Of a stretch of DNA of 64,000 nucleotides, positions 43,278 through 52,549 are shown in pieces. Positions within the stretch are counted from its first letter, which is position 1, and each line of letters opens with the position of its first letter. The position numbers were made by a program, and so were the translations under genes. Source of the DNA: DASVWZ01 sp963715675 (GTDB lineage Bacteria > Acidobacteriota > Terriglobia > Terriglobales > Acidobacteriaceae); assembly GCA_963715675.1 (NCBI GenBank), contig OY970265.1:496001-560000 (forward strand), given 5' to 3'. Below the pieces are notes generated by a model. It did not search any database, was not told where the DNA came from, and saw only the letters and a list, made by a program, of their open reading frames with translations.

Positions 43278-43612
43278 ACATCAATTGCGCCGAGAAGTGC
43301 AGTCGCGCTGTTGGCGGACTCCTGAAATTGTCCTTCCCGTCCACCGAGAGATCCGCAGCTTGACGGGACGTCGGAGAAAACCCGGTGCTCTGCAAGCTTT
43401 CGGATCCCAAGAACGCCCGACTAAGATGAATTCCGCAACACCCGCCAGCGCAGTGTGCAAGAGTTTGCACCATGTGCGCATTCCAGTTGTAGTCCGGCAA
43501 ACTAAGCATTGAACGCGGTGTTGGGGCATGCTAGACTTTCGGCCTCTAGTGATTCACTCGAGAACGGGCCGCCAGCATGTGGCCCGAAGCAGACCTACTC
43601 AGGAGGAAGTTA
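43278..43612. other. intergenic, no gene seen
   Basis: About 335 bases between the amidohydrolase and the HAF-repeat gene. Short frames on both strands have no supporting signal. The last 20 bases hold the AGGAGGAAG site of the next gene. Confidence 0.4.
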
Positions 43613-44521
43613 ATGAAGCTCAACAAATGTGTTTTCAGTCTAGTCGTGCTGGTGTTGGCCCTGCTTGCCATGAGTGCAGCGGCCGCAGCGCCAGCGTTGA
43701 AGTTCACTTTCAAGGACGTGGTTGTCAAAGGTGCCCAAGAGACTGACAGCTATGCCATTAACGCCAAGGGCGTGATTGCCGGGGATTACGTAGACAGCGC
43801 CGGCGTTCAGCACGGTATGATCCTGAACGGGACGAAGCTGACCTCATTCGACGACAAGAATTGTCCGTCGACTCCGGGGGCCTCGGCCATCCAGATGTAC
43901 GGCATCAATTCCGCTGGCACAGCTGTCGGCTGGTGCACCTTGTCCAGCACCGCGAATCCTGTCGGCCTTGTGTATGCCAAGGGAAAACTCACCGAATACA
44001 ATGTTCCGAAATCGTTGGCAACCCAACTGAACGGCATCAACGACAAAGGCAGCATCGTAGGCGATTACATTGACTCGAATGGCGTCCAGCATGGATTCGT
44101 GTTGGTCGGCAAGAAGATTACGAAGTTGGATCCGCCGAACACCGCCAGTTTAAATCAAGCCTGGTCGATCAACAACAAAGGTGTGATCACCGTGTTCGGT
44201 GCGAACTCCTCCTCGACTTACCTGTCGTATACCACCGCCAATAACGGCAAGACCTACAAGGCGTTTCACGGCACCGGAGAAGGGTCCACTGGAACGGCCA
44301 TTCACGGCATCAACAACAAGGGAGACATCAACGCCACCGTTTTCGATAGTTCTGGCAACCGTCACGGCATATTGCTGCACGGCGGCAAACAATACAGCTT
44401 TGACGATCCCAACGGCGTCGGCTCCACGCGAGCTGACGGCCTGAACGACAAGCTGGCCATGGTCGGCCGCTATGGGTCCGGCACGTATGGCGGCACTGGC
44501 TTCTTCGCGCAAGCGAAGTAA
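43613..44521 (+). CDS. secreted HAF-repeat protein
   Basis: A 302-residue exported protein with AGGAGGAAG before ATG 43613. Residues 1-26 form the signal peptide (MKLNKCVFSLVVLVLALLAM...). The mature part has about six repeats with the pattern INxxGxIxGxYxDSxGxxHGxxL (e.g. INAKGVIAGDYVDSAGVQHG, INDKGSIVGDYIDSNGVQHG, INNKGDINATVFDSSGNRHG). These HAF-type repeats are common in Acidobacteriota and probably form a beta-propeller. A strong terminator follows. Function unknown. Confidence 0.85.
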   Translation: MKLNKCVFSLVVLVLALLAMSAAAAAPALKFTFKDVVVKGAQETDSYAINAKGVIAGDYVDSAGVQHGMILNGTKLTSFDDKNCPSTPGASAIQMYGINSAGTAVGWCTLSSTANPVGLVYAKGKLTEYNVPKSLATQLNGINDKGSIVGDYIDSNGVQHGFVLVGKKITKLDPPNTASLNQAWSINNKGVITVFGANSSSTYLSYTTANNGKTYKAFHGTGEGSTGTAIHGINNKGDINATVFDSSGNRHGILLHGGKQYSFDDPNGVGSTRADGLNDKLAMVGRYGSGTYGGTGFFAQAK

Positions 44522-44584
44522 CCTTCTGCTCACTGTCTCATGCACCGCTCAGCGGAGCTTGAGCCAAAAGCGGAGCCGAATCAC

Positions 44585-44620
44585 GAGAGGCAAGCAGCTT
44601 GCTGCTTGCCTCTCTTTTTT
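44585..44620 (+). terminator. intrinsic terminator after the HAF-repeat gene
   Basis: A 13-bp perfect stem, GAGAGGCAAGCAG with CTGCTTGCCTCTC, around a 4-base loop, followed by six T residues. Confidence 0.95.
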
Positions 44621-44718
44621 ACGCCACAGGGGAGGGATTGCTTGTTAGGTGCCTTCACCGCGAAGGATGCCAGGAACACCACCCCGAGCGTAAAGGGCAG
44701 TATCCTGATGAAGCCAGC

Positions 44719-46038
44719 CTAGATTTCGTTGCGGAGCAACTCCGTTGCAGTCTCGCGCCGGCGCACGACTTTGACGGTCTTGCCTTGGACCAGAATCTCC
44801 GCAGGCCGCGGGCGGGCATTGTAATTGGAAGCCAGAACCATTCCGTAGGCCCCGCAATCCATCACCGCCAGCAAGTCTCCCTCCTGTGCGGCAGGGAGTT
44901 CGCGGCCACGGGCGATGAAGTCTCCGGTTTCGCATACCGGACCCACCACATCGACGATTTCCGCCGTGCCGCCGCTTTGCGGTTCCTGTACCGGGAAAAT
45001 CTCGTGGTAGGCGTTGTACAAGGAAGGACGGACCAAATCGTTCATGGCGGCATCGATGATTAGGAACTTCCTGGGACCGTTGGTCTTCTTGTACAAAATG
45101 CGCGTCAGCAGCACCCCCGCTGGACCAACGATGGACCGCCCCGGCTCCAGCAGAATCGTGATGTTCAGCTTTCGCAGAGGCTGGAGAACCGCCTCTGCGT
45201 AGCTGGCGACGTAGCGCTGGAAATCCCGTGAATCCTGCGCGTGGGTGTAGGAAATGCCCAGGCCGCCCCCCGCGTCCACGTAACGTAAATCGTGCCCTTG
45301 CCTCCGCAACTCGCGCACCAACTCGGCCACGCGTTCCATGGCCGCCGCAAACGGCCTCATGTCGGTGATCTGGGAACCGATGTGCACGCTGACGCCCACA
45401 ACTTTCAAAAACCTGCCCTGCGCAGCCGCAGCGTACAAACTCTGCGCCTGTTCGAGAGGAACGCCGAACTTGTGCTGGTGCAGCCCGGTCGAGATGTAGG
45501 GATGAGTTTCGGCCGGCACATCGGGATTCACCCGCAATGCGACGGACGCGATCTTCTGACGGTGCGTGGCAATTTCCGTTAATGCCGCCAGCTCGGATTC
45601 GCTTTCGACGTTGAACAGCAGGATGCCGGCTTCGAGCGCGGCCCGCATTTCGTCTTTCGTCTTCCCGACCCCCGAAAAAACCACCTGCCTCCCGGCGGCG
45701 CGGCTCACATGCAGCACGCGCTCCAGTTCTCCACCGGAAACCACATCGAACCCGCAACCCAACCTGGCCAGCATCCGCAGCAGGCCCAGGTTGGAGTTCG
45801 CTTTTACCGAGTAGCAGATCTTGTGAGGAACGCTGCGAAACGCGCGCTGAAAGGCCTGTACACGCTCGCGAATCACGCGTGACGAGTACACATAGAGCGG
45901 CGTGCCAAACCGCTTGGCCAGCCGCGGAAGAGGAACTTGCTCGCAGCAAAGGGCGTCGGCGGCCGCGCGTCCGCCAGGCCCTGTCCGGTAGACAAAGCCG
46001 GGCGCGCGGCCGTGGTCGGGATGGGAGCTAGCAGTCAC
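44719..46038 (-). CDS. lysA: diaminopimelate decarboxylase
   Basis: A 439-residue PLP enzyme converting meso-diaminopimelate to lysine. Motifs: FGTPLYVYSSRVIRERVQAF, CYSVKANSNLGLLRMLARLG (PLP lysine), GFDVVSGGELERVLH, GVSVHIGSQITDM, DAGGGLGISY, LEPGRSIVGPAGVLLT, and the substrate Cys in GPVCETGDFIARGRELP, then MDCGAYGMVLASNYNARPRP. The GTG start overlaps the stop of the phosphatase gene upstream (GTGA), so the two are coupled. Length and motifs are complete. Confidence 0.95.
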   Translation of the reverse strand: MTASSHPDHGRAPGFVYRTGPGGRAAADALCCEQVPLPRLAKRFGTPLYVYSSRVIRERVQAFQRAFRSVPHKICYSVKANSNLGLLRMLARLGCGFDVVSGGELERVLHVSRAAGRQVVFSGVGKTKDEMRAALEAGILLFNVESESELAALTEIATHRQKIASVALRVNPDVPAETHPYISTGLHQHKFGVPLEQAQSLYAAAAQGRFLKVVGVSVHIGSQITDMRPFAAAMERVAELVRELRRQGHDLRYVDAGGGLGISYTHAQDSRDFQRYVASYAEAVLQPLRKLNITILLEPGRSIVGPAGVLLTRILYKKTNGPRKFLIIDAAMNDLVRPSLYNAYHEIFPVQEPQSGGTAEIVDVVGPVCETGDFIARGRELPAAQEGDLLAVMDCGAYGMVLASNYNARPRPAEILVQGKTVKVVRRRETATELLRNEI

Positions 46039-47795
46039 GCGCGCTTCCCGGATGGGCCTTTGACGCGAATTGCGACCACGGTCTGATCGTCAAAGGCATC
46101 GAGACCCGCCGCATGTTCTGCGACCGCCTTGAAAATGGCCTTTACCAGCGCATCGGGAGAAACGCTCGCATGCTTCGCTACGATCCGCTCCACGCGCTCG
46201 CGTCCGAACAGTTCTCCCGCCTTGTTGCTGGCGTCGAGAATGCCGTCGCTGAAGAATACGAACATATCGCCAGGCTTGGCCGAAAAGCTCAGTTCGTCGT
46301 ATTCGGTTTCCTCGAATAGACCCAGGGGGAGCCCGGTGGCTTCAATGACCTGAATCTTGCCTCCTTGGCTGTAAATGGGGCGTGGCAGGCCGGAGTTCGC
46401 CACCCGCAAAGTCCGCGTGGCGTCGTCCCACACCGCGTAGATCAAGGAGACGAATTGCCCTTCGATACGCCGCTCGCCCAATGAAAAGTTTACCGCCGAG
46501 AGCATCTCTGCCGGAGCAGGTTCGATGGGAGCGTGGGAGCGCAGAATTCCGCTGACCAGCGCGGCGTAGATGGCGGCCGGAGCTCCTTTCCCGCTCACAT
46601 CCCCGACCACGATGGCAGTCCGCGAGAACGCGTAGCTCACAAAATCGTAGAGGTCGCCGCCAATGGCTCTGGCAGGAACGAACTTCGCTGCAATGTCCAG
46701 ATTGGCCAGCTTGGGCAGGGTCGGAGGCAACAGCCGGAACTGCAACTCACGCGCCAGGGCGAGATCGCGCTCCAAACGCTTTTCCTGCAGCGCCACCTGC
46801 TCGTAAAGCCGGGCATTCTCGATGGCGATGGCGAGTTGTGCGGCCAGCGTCGTCATGGTACGACGATGGTCTTCCGTGAAGTAGCCCCGCCGGGTGTGTT
46901 CCAGGTCGAGCACGCCCAGGATCGTGTTCTTGTAAATGAGCGGAACCACGAGCTCCGAGCGGGTTTCCGGATTCAGCTGGATGTAACGCGGGTCCTTGCT
47001 GACGTCCGGCACCAGCACCGCCTCCTTATGTTGCGCGGCGTAGCCGACCAGGCCGCGGCCGATGGGGATCTCGTGCTTGCGCTGGACGTTCTCTTGGAAG
47101 CGCAGGGAAAAACGATGCTGCAGTTTGTCGCCTTCCGGATTTACCAGGAGAATGCTGAACATTTGATAGTCGATCAGACGGCTCAGCAACTCGCCGATAC
47201 GATTGAGAACCTCGTCCACATTCAGGATCGACGTCAGTTCGCGTGCAATCTCGTTCAGCAGCACGAGGGTGCGCGCCTGGCGGGTGGTGCGAGTGTAGAG
47301 GCGGGCGTTTTCGATTCCCACCGCCATGCGGGAGCCGATCAGCGTCAGCAGCCGCTTATGTTCTTCGGTGAAGTGACCTGGTTGTGGAGACTCGATGTTG
47401 ATGACCCCGATCAATCGGTTCTTGACAATGAGCGGGACCGCCAGCTCCGAGCGCACATTCGCAACTCCCGAAATGTAGCGGGGATCTTGGGTGACATCAT
47501 CGACCAGAATCGGCTCGCGGCGCTGCGCCGCAAGGCCGGTCACGCCTTCCCCGACCTTGATGCGCACCCGCTCCGCCACACCGTGGGAATAGCCAACCTG
47601 GAAACGGATTCGCAGCTCCTGGGTCTTCTCGTTCAGCAGCAGAATGCCGAAAATCTCATAGTCGATGACTTTCCGCACCAGTTCCGCCACGCGGCGCAGC
47701 GTGGTGTCCAGGTCGAGCGTGGTATTGACCACATCCGCCACTTCCAGAAGAAGTGGATCGACCTTGGATTGAATGTCCGGTTGGATCGCTGCCAT
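46035..47795 (-). CDS. GAF-GAF-PP2C (SpoIIE/RsbU-type) serine phosphatase
   Basis: A 586-residue protein. The start at 47795 (MAAIQPDIQSK) has AGGAG eight bases upstream. Two GAF sensor domains lie at about 15-165 and 180-335 (VGEGVTGLAAQRREPILVDD; IGRGLVGYAAQHKEAVLVPD). A short helical linker (LERDLALARELQFRLLPPTL) precedes a PP2C/SpoIIE domain (IGGDLYDFVSYA; VVGDVSGKGAPAAIYAALV; FFSDGILDASN; FDDQTVVAIRV) with the expected metal-binding Asp residues. Such proteins dephosphorylate anti-sigma-factor antagonists in partner-switching systems. Linkage to lysA is unusual and may be coincidental. Confidence 0.9.
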   Translation of the reverse strand: MAAIQPDIQSKVDPLLLEVADVVNTTLDLDTTLRRVAELVRKVIDYEIFGILLLNEKTQELRIRFQVGYSHGVAERVRIKVGEGVTGLAAQRREPILVDDVTQDPRYISGVANVRSELAVPLIVKNRLIGVINIESPQPGHFTEEHKRLLTLIGSRMAVGIENARLYTRTTRQARTLVLLNEIARELTSILNVDEVLNRIGELLSRLIDYQMFSILLVNPEGDKLQHRFSLRFQENVQRKHEIPIGRGLVGYAAQHKEAVLVPDVSKDPRYIQLNPETRSELVVPLIYKNTILGVLDLEHTRRGYFTEDHRRTMTTLAAQLAIAIENARLYEQVALQEKRLERDLALARELQFRLLPPTLPKLANLDIAAKFVPARAIGGDLYDFVSYAFSRTAIVVGDVSGKGAPAAIYAALVSGILRSHAPIEPAPAEMLSAVNFSLGERRIEGQFVSLIYAVWDDATRTLRVANSGLPRPIYSQGGKIQVIEATGLPLGLFEETEYDELSFSAKPGDMFVFFSDGILDASNKAGELFGRERVERIVAKHASVSPDALVKAIFKAVAEHAAGLDAFDDQTVVAIRVKGPSGKRA

Positions 47796-47857
47796 GGGCA
47801 CTGCTCCTATGATAGCAGCCACTGCCGTCGAGGTAGGCGCGACCGTCCCCGCTCGTG

Positions 47858-48442
47858 CTAGCTGCCCTCTCTCGGCACCACGCAGATATCCGGCAGGTTC
47901 CGGTATTTCTCCGCGTAATCCAGGCCATATCCCACCACGAATTCATCGGCAATGCGGAAGCCCACGTAGTCCGCCTCGATCGGCAGCTTCCGTCGTGACG
48001 GTTTGTCCAGCAGCGTGGCCAGCCGCAGTGACTTTGGCTGGTGAGCCAGCAGAATCTTCTTCAGATAGCTGAGGGTAAGGCCCGTATCAAGAATATCCTC
48101 CACCAGGATCACATTGCGGTCTTTCATCGACTGATCAACATCCTTGGTCAGGCGCACCTCACCGCTGGAGTCCCATCCGCTCCGCAGTTCCTGCCTGGGG
48201 CTGGGGCGATTGCCGTAGCTGGAGACGCCGATGAAGTCAAAGGTGGAGTCGAGTTGTACGTTGCGCGCCAGGTCGGAAAGAAAGATGGCCGCACCCTTGA
48301 GCACGCCGACAAAAATGATGGCTTCGTTGGCGAAGTCACGGGTGATGTCTGCACCCATCGCCGCCACCCGATAGGCAATCTGTTCGCGCGAGATGAGAAC
48401 CCTTAACTCGGTCACGGCCAATATAGTACCGCCGAAAGCCAA
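47858..48442 (-). CDS. hpt: hypoxanthine phosphoribosyltransferase
   Basis: A 194-residue purine-salvage enzyme that attaches phosphoribosyl groups from PRPP to hypoxanthine or guanine. Motifs: FVGVLKGAAIFLSDLAR, DFIGVSSYG, the PRPP loop NVILVEDILDTGLTLSYL, ATLLDKPSRRK and YVGFRIADEFVVGYGLDYAE. The first residues (MAFGGTILA) may be untranslated; a GTG at the following VTELRVLIS is an alternative start. Confidence 0.93.
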   Translation of the reverse strand: MAFGGTILAVTELRVLISREQIAYRVAAMGADITRDFANEAIIFVGVLKGAAIFLSDLARNVQLDSTFDFIGVSSYGNRPSPRQELRSGWDSSGEVRLTKDVDQSMKDRNVILVEDILDTGLTLSYLKKILLAHQPKSLRLATLLDKPSRRKLPIEADYVGFRIADEFVVGYGLDYAEKYRNLPDICVVPREGS

Positions 48443-48554
48443 TGCATCCCTAGAAGAAATTGCGGAGCCCGCGGCATTGCACCGCCGCGAACCCCTTACT
48501 AAAATGCTTGGGGACGCAATGCGACTCTGACCAAAGCGGCTTCAGAACGGGGAA

Positions 48555-49262
48555 ATGGCCATGAATCTTAACGGAATCAAACTGACGTGGTTAGGTCATG
48601 CCACCTTTCGAGTGGAAACCCCAGGCGGCAGCACGCTGCTGCTGGACCCCTGGGTGATGGGAAATCCCATGTGTCCGGCGAATGAGAAGGTAGTAAAGAA
48701 GGTGGACGCGATGCTGATCACTCACGGCCACGGCGATCACATTGGAGACGCCGTCGAAATCGCCAGCAAGCACAATCCGAAGGTTGTCGGCATCCCGGAG
48801 CTCTGCGGTTGGCTGGGGAAGAAAGGCGTGCAGAATCTGGCCGAGATGAACAAGGGCGGCACCCAGGCGGTCGGAGACATTAGAGTCACCATGGTGCACG
48901 CCGACCATTCTTGCGGTATCCAGGATGGCGATGAATACGTCTACGGTGGCGAGGCTTGCGGATACGTGGTCGAGTTCTCCAATGGCCTCAAGATTTATCA
49001 CGCCGGCGACACCAACGTGTTCGGGGACATGGCGATCATCCACGAACTCTATGCGCCGGATATTGCCATGATTCCTATTGGCGACCATTACACCATGGGC
49101 CCGCGGGAAGCCGCGTATGCCTGCAAACTGCTCAAGGTGAAAACGGTCATCCCGATGCACTTTGGGACCTTTCCCGTGCTGGTCGGGAGACCCAACGATT
49201 TGAGAAAGCTCGCGCCCGGCATTGAGGTGCTGGAGATGAAGCCGGGAGAAACTATCAAATAA
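48555..49262 (+). CDS. UPF0173-type metallo-hydrolase
   Basis: A 235-residue metallo-beta-lactamase-fold protein. Motifs: LTWLGHATFRVETPGGSTLL (family start), LDPWVMGNP, the zinc motif ITHGHGDHIGD, VHADHSCG, YHAGDTNVFGDM and VIPMHFGTFP. Length is typical. Substrate unknown. It is transcribed divergently from hpt, with 112 bases between them for two promoters. The third codon is also ATG and is an alternative start. Confidence 0.9.
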   Translation: MAMNLNGIKLTWLGHATFRVETPGGSTLLLDPWVMGNPMCPANEKVVKKVDAMLITHGHGDHIGDAVEIASKHNPKVVGIPELCGWLGKKGVQNLAEMNKGGTQAVGDIRVTMVHADHSCGIQDGDEYVYGGEACGYVVEFSNGLKIYHAGDTNVFGDMAIIHELYAPDIAMIPIGDHYTMGPREAAYACKLLKVKTVIPMHFGTFPVLVGRPNDLRKLAPGIEVLEMKPGETIK

Positions 49263-49275
49263 TTCACTTGGAAGA

Positions 49276-49293
49276 GCACGACTTCAGTCGTGC
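49276..49293. other. hairpin after the metallo-hydrolase gene
   Basis: GCACGAC/GTCGTGC with a TTCA loop. No T-tract follows, so it is not a classical terminator. It may be a transcript-end stabiliser or a short interspersed repeat. Confidence 0.35.
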
Positions 49294-49403
49294 CTGTACG
49301 TCATCTAGAATATGTCCGCGCCTTGGCGCCTGCGATCCTTTGCCATCCAGCGAAACAACGCGTCTTGGCGGGAAAGCTGCCGACGGAATGAAAGGAATCC
49401 AGT

Positions 49404-50075
49404 TTGCCCGACAACAAGACAACCAAGCCCACTTGGCGTCATTACGGTGACATCACCAACCCCGCCGTTGACGATTATCTCTTCTCGCTTCTCCCTCCCC
49501 GCGATGAAGTCCTGGCGGAGATGGAAGCGGAAGCCACCAAACGAAAGATTCCCATCATAGGTCCCGCCGTCGGCCGGGTGCTGCACCAGTTGGCGCTGCT
49601 GATCAACGCCAAAACCGTCTTCGAGATGGGTTCGGCCATCGGTTATTCCACCATCTGGTGGGCGCGTGCCGTCGGCCCGGGCGGCCGCGTATATTACACC
49701 GACGGCGACCGCAAGAATGCCGACGAAGCGCGGCAGTATTTCGACAGCGCGGGAGTGACGGACCGGATTACCGTGAGCGTTGGCGACGCGCTCGAACTCA
49801 TTTCGGAGCAGAAGCAGGAGTTCGACATCGTCTTCAACGACATCGACAAGACCGACTATCCGCGGGCCATGAAGCTGGCGCTCCCGAAATTGCGCAAGGG
49901 TGGACTGTTCATTACCGACAATGTCTTGTGGAGTGGACGCGTAGCAGACGAAAAGAACCAGGAAGACTCGACCCAAGCCATCCGGAAACTGAACCGGGCC
50001 TTATACGATTCCCGCGAACTGTTCACCACGATCCTCCCGATTAGGGACGGAGTCGCCGTTGCCATGAAGAAGTAG
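49404..50075 (+). CDS. SAM-dependent O-methyltransferase
   Basis: A 223-residue methyltransferase of the catechol/caffeoyl-CoA O-methyltransferase type (PF01596). Motifs: VFEMGSAIGYSTIWWARAVG (SAM motif I), VYYTDGDRKNADEAR, IVFNDIDKTDYPRAM (metal-site Asp) and GGLFITDNVLWSGRV. The start is TTG with AAAGG upstream. The methyl acceptor is unknown. Confidence 0.88.
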   Translation: MPDNKTTKPTWRHYGDITNPAVDDYLFSLLPPRDEVLAEMEAEATKRKIPIIGPAVGRVLHQLALLINAKTVFEMGSAIGYSTIWWARAVGPGGRVYYTDGDRKNADEARQYFDSAGVTDRITVSVGDALELISEQKQEFDIVFNDIDKTDYPRAMKLALPKLRKGGLFITDNVLWSGRVADEKNQEDSTQAIRKLNRALYDSRELFTTILPIRDGVAVAMKK

Positions 50076-50130
50076 CCATCTGCGTGGCAGACATTTTGAG
50101 GAAAAGAAAAGCGTCGGGTAGGATTAGCGC

Positions 50131-51129
50131 ATGAACAATACTTGGATGGTTCGCGCGGGGGAGCGTGGTTACCTCGCGGAGGAATTTTTCGTGCACCACA
50201 TCGTTGCTATCGGATGGAACAAGGTAGGAGACCTCACGTCCTTCGTAACAAGTGATGAGGTCCGCGCTGCCTACACCAGAGCCTATCCAGACGCGAAGCT
50301 TGGCGAAATCGGAAACGCGGTTGCGATGATCTACAAGTTCCGCTCGGTTCTTAAGCCCTCCGACCATGTGGTAAGTTACGATCCTGCGAAGCGCGAGTAT
50401 TTGGTAGGGAAGATTGTCGGCGACTACATCTTCAAGCCGGGAGAGATCGGCTATTCGCATTTGCGGAAAGTGGAGTGGCTCGGACGCGTGTCGCGCGATC
50501 AGTTGAGCGTAGCGTCGAGAAATACCCTCGGGAGCACGCTCACCTTGTTCTCGGTGCCTGCAGATGTCTGGAGCGACATTTCAGAACACCTTCACGTCGG
50601 TATACCCTCGGAGCCTTCAGCGGTGCAGGCTGAAGAGGAAAGGGAGGGTTTCGAGGAAAGCAGACAGGACACTCAGGAACGCGCCCACGAGCTCATTAAA
50701 GACAAGTTGTCGCGCCTAACTCCCGACCAGATGGAACAGATGATCGCCGCTCTTTTACGTGCAATGGGTTATCGCACGCGAGTCACACCGAAGGGTCCGG
50801 ACCGGGGAGTGGACGTTCTGGCCTCGCCGGACGGACTCGGATTTCAGGAGCCCCGAATCAAGGCGGAGGTAAAACACCGAAACGCACAAATTGGCTCGCA
50901 AGACATCCGGAGTTTTCTCGGTGCACTTCGCCCGGGCGACCGCGGACTGTATGTAAGCACCGGCGGCTACACAAAAGAGGCTAAGTACGAACTAGAGCGG
51001 TCGAACATTCCAGTCTCGTGGCTGGATCTGGATGAACTTGCACGTTCCGTTGTGACACACTACGAGGCGTTTGACCTTGAAGGCAGGGCGCTAATTTCCC
51101 TAGTCAAAGTGTACTGGCCGGCTGAGTGA
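50131..51129 (+). CDS. Mrr-type restriction endonuclease, solitary
   Basis: A 332-residue protein with a C-terminal Mrr catalytic domain (about 190-300): helix LTPDQMEQMIAALLRAMGY, D228 in GPDRGVDVLA, E246-x-K248 in IKAEVKHR and Q257 in IGSQDIRSFLGAL, the PD-(D/E)xK set. The N-terminal 150 residues (MVRAGERGYLAEEFFVHHIV; VLKPSDHVVSYDP; YLVGKIVGDYIF) look like a modified-DNA-reader or PUA-like domain. No methyltransferase or specificity gene is adjacent, so it is likely a type IV (modification-dependent) defence nuclease. It lies as a single insertion between core genes. Confidence 0.85.
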   Translation: MNNTWMVRAGERGYLAEEFFVHHIVAIGWNKVGDLTSFVTSDEVRAAYTRAYPDAKLGEIGNAVAMIYKFRSVLKPSDHVVSYDPAKREYLVGKIVGDYIFKPGEIGYSHLRKVEWLGRVSRDQLSVASRNTLGSTLTLFSVPADVWSDISEHLHVGIPSEPSAVQAEEEREGFEESRQDTQERAHELIKDKLSRLTPDQMEQMIAALLRAMGYRTRVTPKGPDRGVDVLASPDGLGFQEPRIKAEVKHRNAQIGSQDIRSFLGALRPGDRGLYVSTGGYTKEAKYELERSNIPVSWLDLDELARSVVTHYEAFDLEGRALISLVKVYWPAE

Positions 51130-51217
51130 TTCCTGTTACCGTCGCGAAGCGTGCGGGACGGCGTCGCCGTGGCCCTATGACAGGTCGTCTAAGCGCGCCC
51201 CGCTCGTGCAGGCGGCA

Positions 51218-52015
51218 TCAAATCGACTTCACGGGAATCACCGTCAGGTCCTCAACCAGGCCAACTTCCTTCTGCAGGAATGGCTCCGCGTAGGTAACTC
51301 CACCCAACATCCCGTAGAAGCGGGCCATGGCCTCGATGCGCGCGCGGACCTCGGCTTGGGCAGGGAAGAGATCTTTGCCGGCTTCCTGATCCCTGAATTG
51401 CGATTTGTATGCCATCAGCGACTGGAAACGCGCCTCGAATTGATCGCTGATGTCGACGACCAATGTCGGCCGGATATCGTAATAAAGCGTCGCGTAGATA
51501 ATCTTGAAAGGTCGATGGGGCGGTAGCGGTTCTTCGTTCGTGTGGGCGCGGGCGTCCCCGCCCGTGCGGCCGTCCGGGCCGTTTCCGGTGAGCGCAAGCT
51601 TCGCCAATCCCGCAACAAAACACGCTTCATATCCCAGCACCGACGCCGTGTAATGATCAGGATGGCGGCCCTGCCAGTAGGGCAGAATCACCACCCGCGG
51701 CCGCTGCTCGCGGATGACTCGTGCGACTTTCAGCCGGTTCTCCCAGGTGTTCTCCACGCGGCCGTCAGGAATGTCCAGCGCTTGCCGCCATGAAACCCGC
51801 AAAATCTTCGCAGCTTCGGCGGCTTCGCGCGCGCGGTCTTCTGCCGTGCCCCGCGTGCCCATCTCCCCTTGCGTGAGGTCAAGGATTCCGGTGCGATGCC
51901 CGCGCTCGGCCATTTTGAGCAGCGTCCCGCCGCAAGTCTGCTCAACGTCGTCCCGGTGCGCGGCGATGGCGAGAATATCAAGCGGCATGGTCTGATCGGA
52001 ACCCGATCCCGGCAT
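51218..52015 (-). CDS. bshB1: PIG-L family deacetylase, BshB1-like
   Basis: A 265-residue zinc deacetylase. LDILAIAAHRDDVEQTCGGT is the N-terminal metal motif (usual AHPDD; here AHRDD), with DLTQGEMGTRGT and GRHPDHYTASVLGYEACF also typical of BshB1, which deacetylates N-acetylglucosaminyl-malate in bacillithiol synthesis. The start at 52015 has GAGG nearby; MPLDILAIA at 51988 is the usual family start and is an alternative. The gene follows a cupin by one base. bshA and bshC are not in this window. The symbol rests on whole-sequence resemblance. Confidence 0.8.
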   Translation of the reverse strand: MPGSGSDQTMPLDILAIAAHRDDVEQTCGGTLLKMAERGHRTGILDLTQGEMGTRGTAEDRAREAAEAAKILRVSWRQALDIPDGRVENTWENRLKVARVIREQRPRVVILPYWQGRHPDHYTASVLGYEACFVAGLAKLALTGNGPDGRTGGDARAHTNEEPLPPHRPFKIIYATLYYDIRPTLVVDISDQFEARFQSLMAYKSQFRDQEAGKDLFPAQAEVRARIEAMARFYGMLGGVTYAEPFLQKEVGLVEDLTVIPVKSI

Positions 52016-52016
52016 T

Positions 52017-52430
52017 TTATTGTGCCTCGCTTACCACGTACACATAACGCAATGTGTGACGCCCAGCGTTGGTTACGTCATGCTCGGTGTCTGGGGGGCA
52101 ATACACAGCCGAGTTCGCCCTCACCGGTAGCTTTGACCCATCCCGAAAAAGCATTTCACCCTCGCCTTCCAGCACCACCAGCAGCTCCTCGTGATGACCC
52201 GTGCTGTGTTTACCCACGGACTTGCCCGGCGCCAGCACCACGTAACCCGCCTGCATCTTCACTGACTCAGGCGGGCCGCTGAGAACGCTCAAGTAGTCCT
52301 TTGCCGCAGGGTCCAGCGCGACAACCTTCGCGCGAGGCATCGAATTTCCGTGCTCTTCAGCGACGAAGGCACTTGAAAGAATCGTGATCACTGCCAGGCT
52401 GAATCCAAGAGCTAACCTACGTACACCCAT
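52017..52430 (-). CDS. exported cupin-domain protein
   Basis: A 137-residue protein with GAGGAG before its ATG and a signal peptide (MGVRRLALGFSLAVITILSS; cleavage near SAFVA-E). The single cupin barrel shows GKHSTGHHEELLVVLEGEGEM-type motif 1 (His, His, Glu ligands) and DTEHDVTNAG motif 2. Function unknown; it could be a metal-dependent enzyme or sensor. It is one base upstream of the bshB1-like gene, so they are probably cotranscribed. Confidence 0.82.
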   Translation of the reverse strand: MGVRRLALGFSLAVITILSSAFVAEEHGNSMPRAKVVALDPAAKDYLSVLSGPPESVKMQAGYVVLAPGKSVGKHSTGHHEELLVVLEGEGEMLFRDGSKLPVRANSAVYCPPDTEHDVTNAGRHTLRYVYVVSEAQ

Positions 52431-52549
52431 CCGCTTTCTCCTCTTGAAATAGGCGCGTCTTTCGCCTGCAACGCTGTTTCCTCCCGGAACCTATCTGTAC
52501 TGAAGTGTCGGCAAAAACGACGGACATCCTGGCGGTGAGGAGGGACATC

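Noticed and set aside
46533..47861. 442-residue plus-strand open frame
   Set aside because: It is antisense to the GAF/PP2C phosphatase, which has full family motifs.
49276..49293. Intrinsic terminator
   Set aside because: The hairpin is good but no T-tract follows on either strand, so it is listed only as a hairpin.
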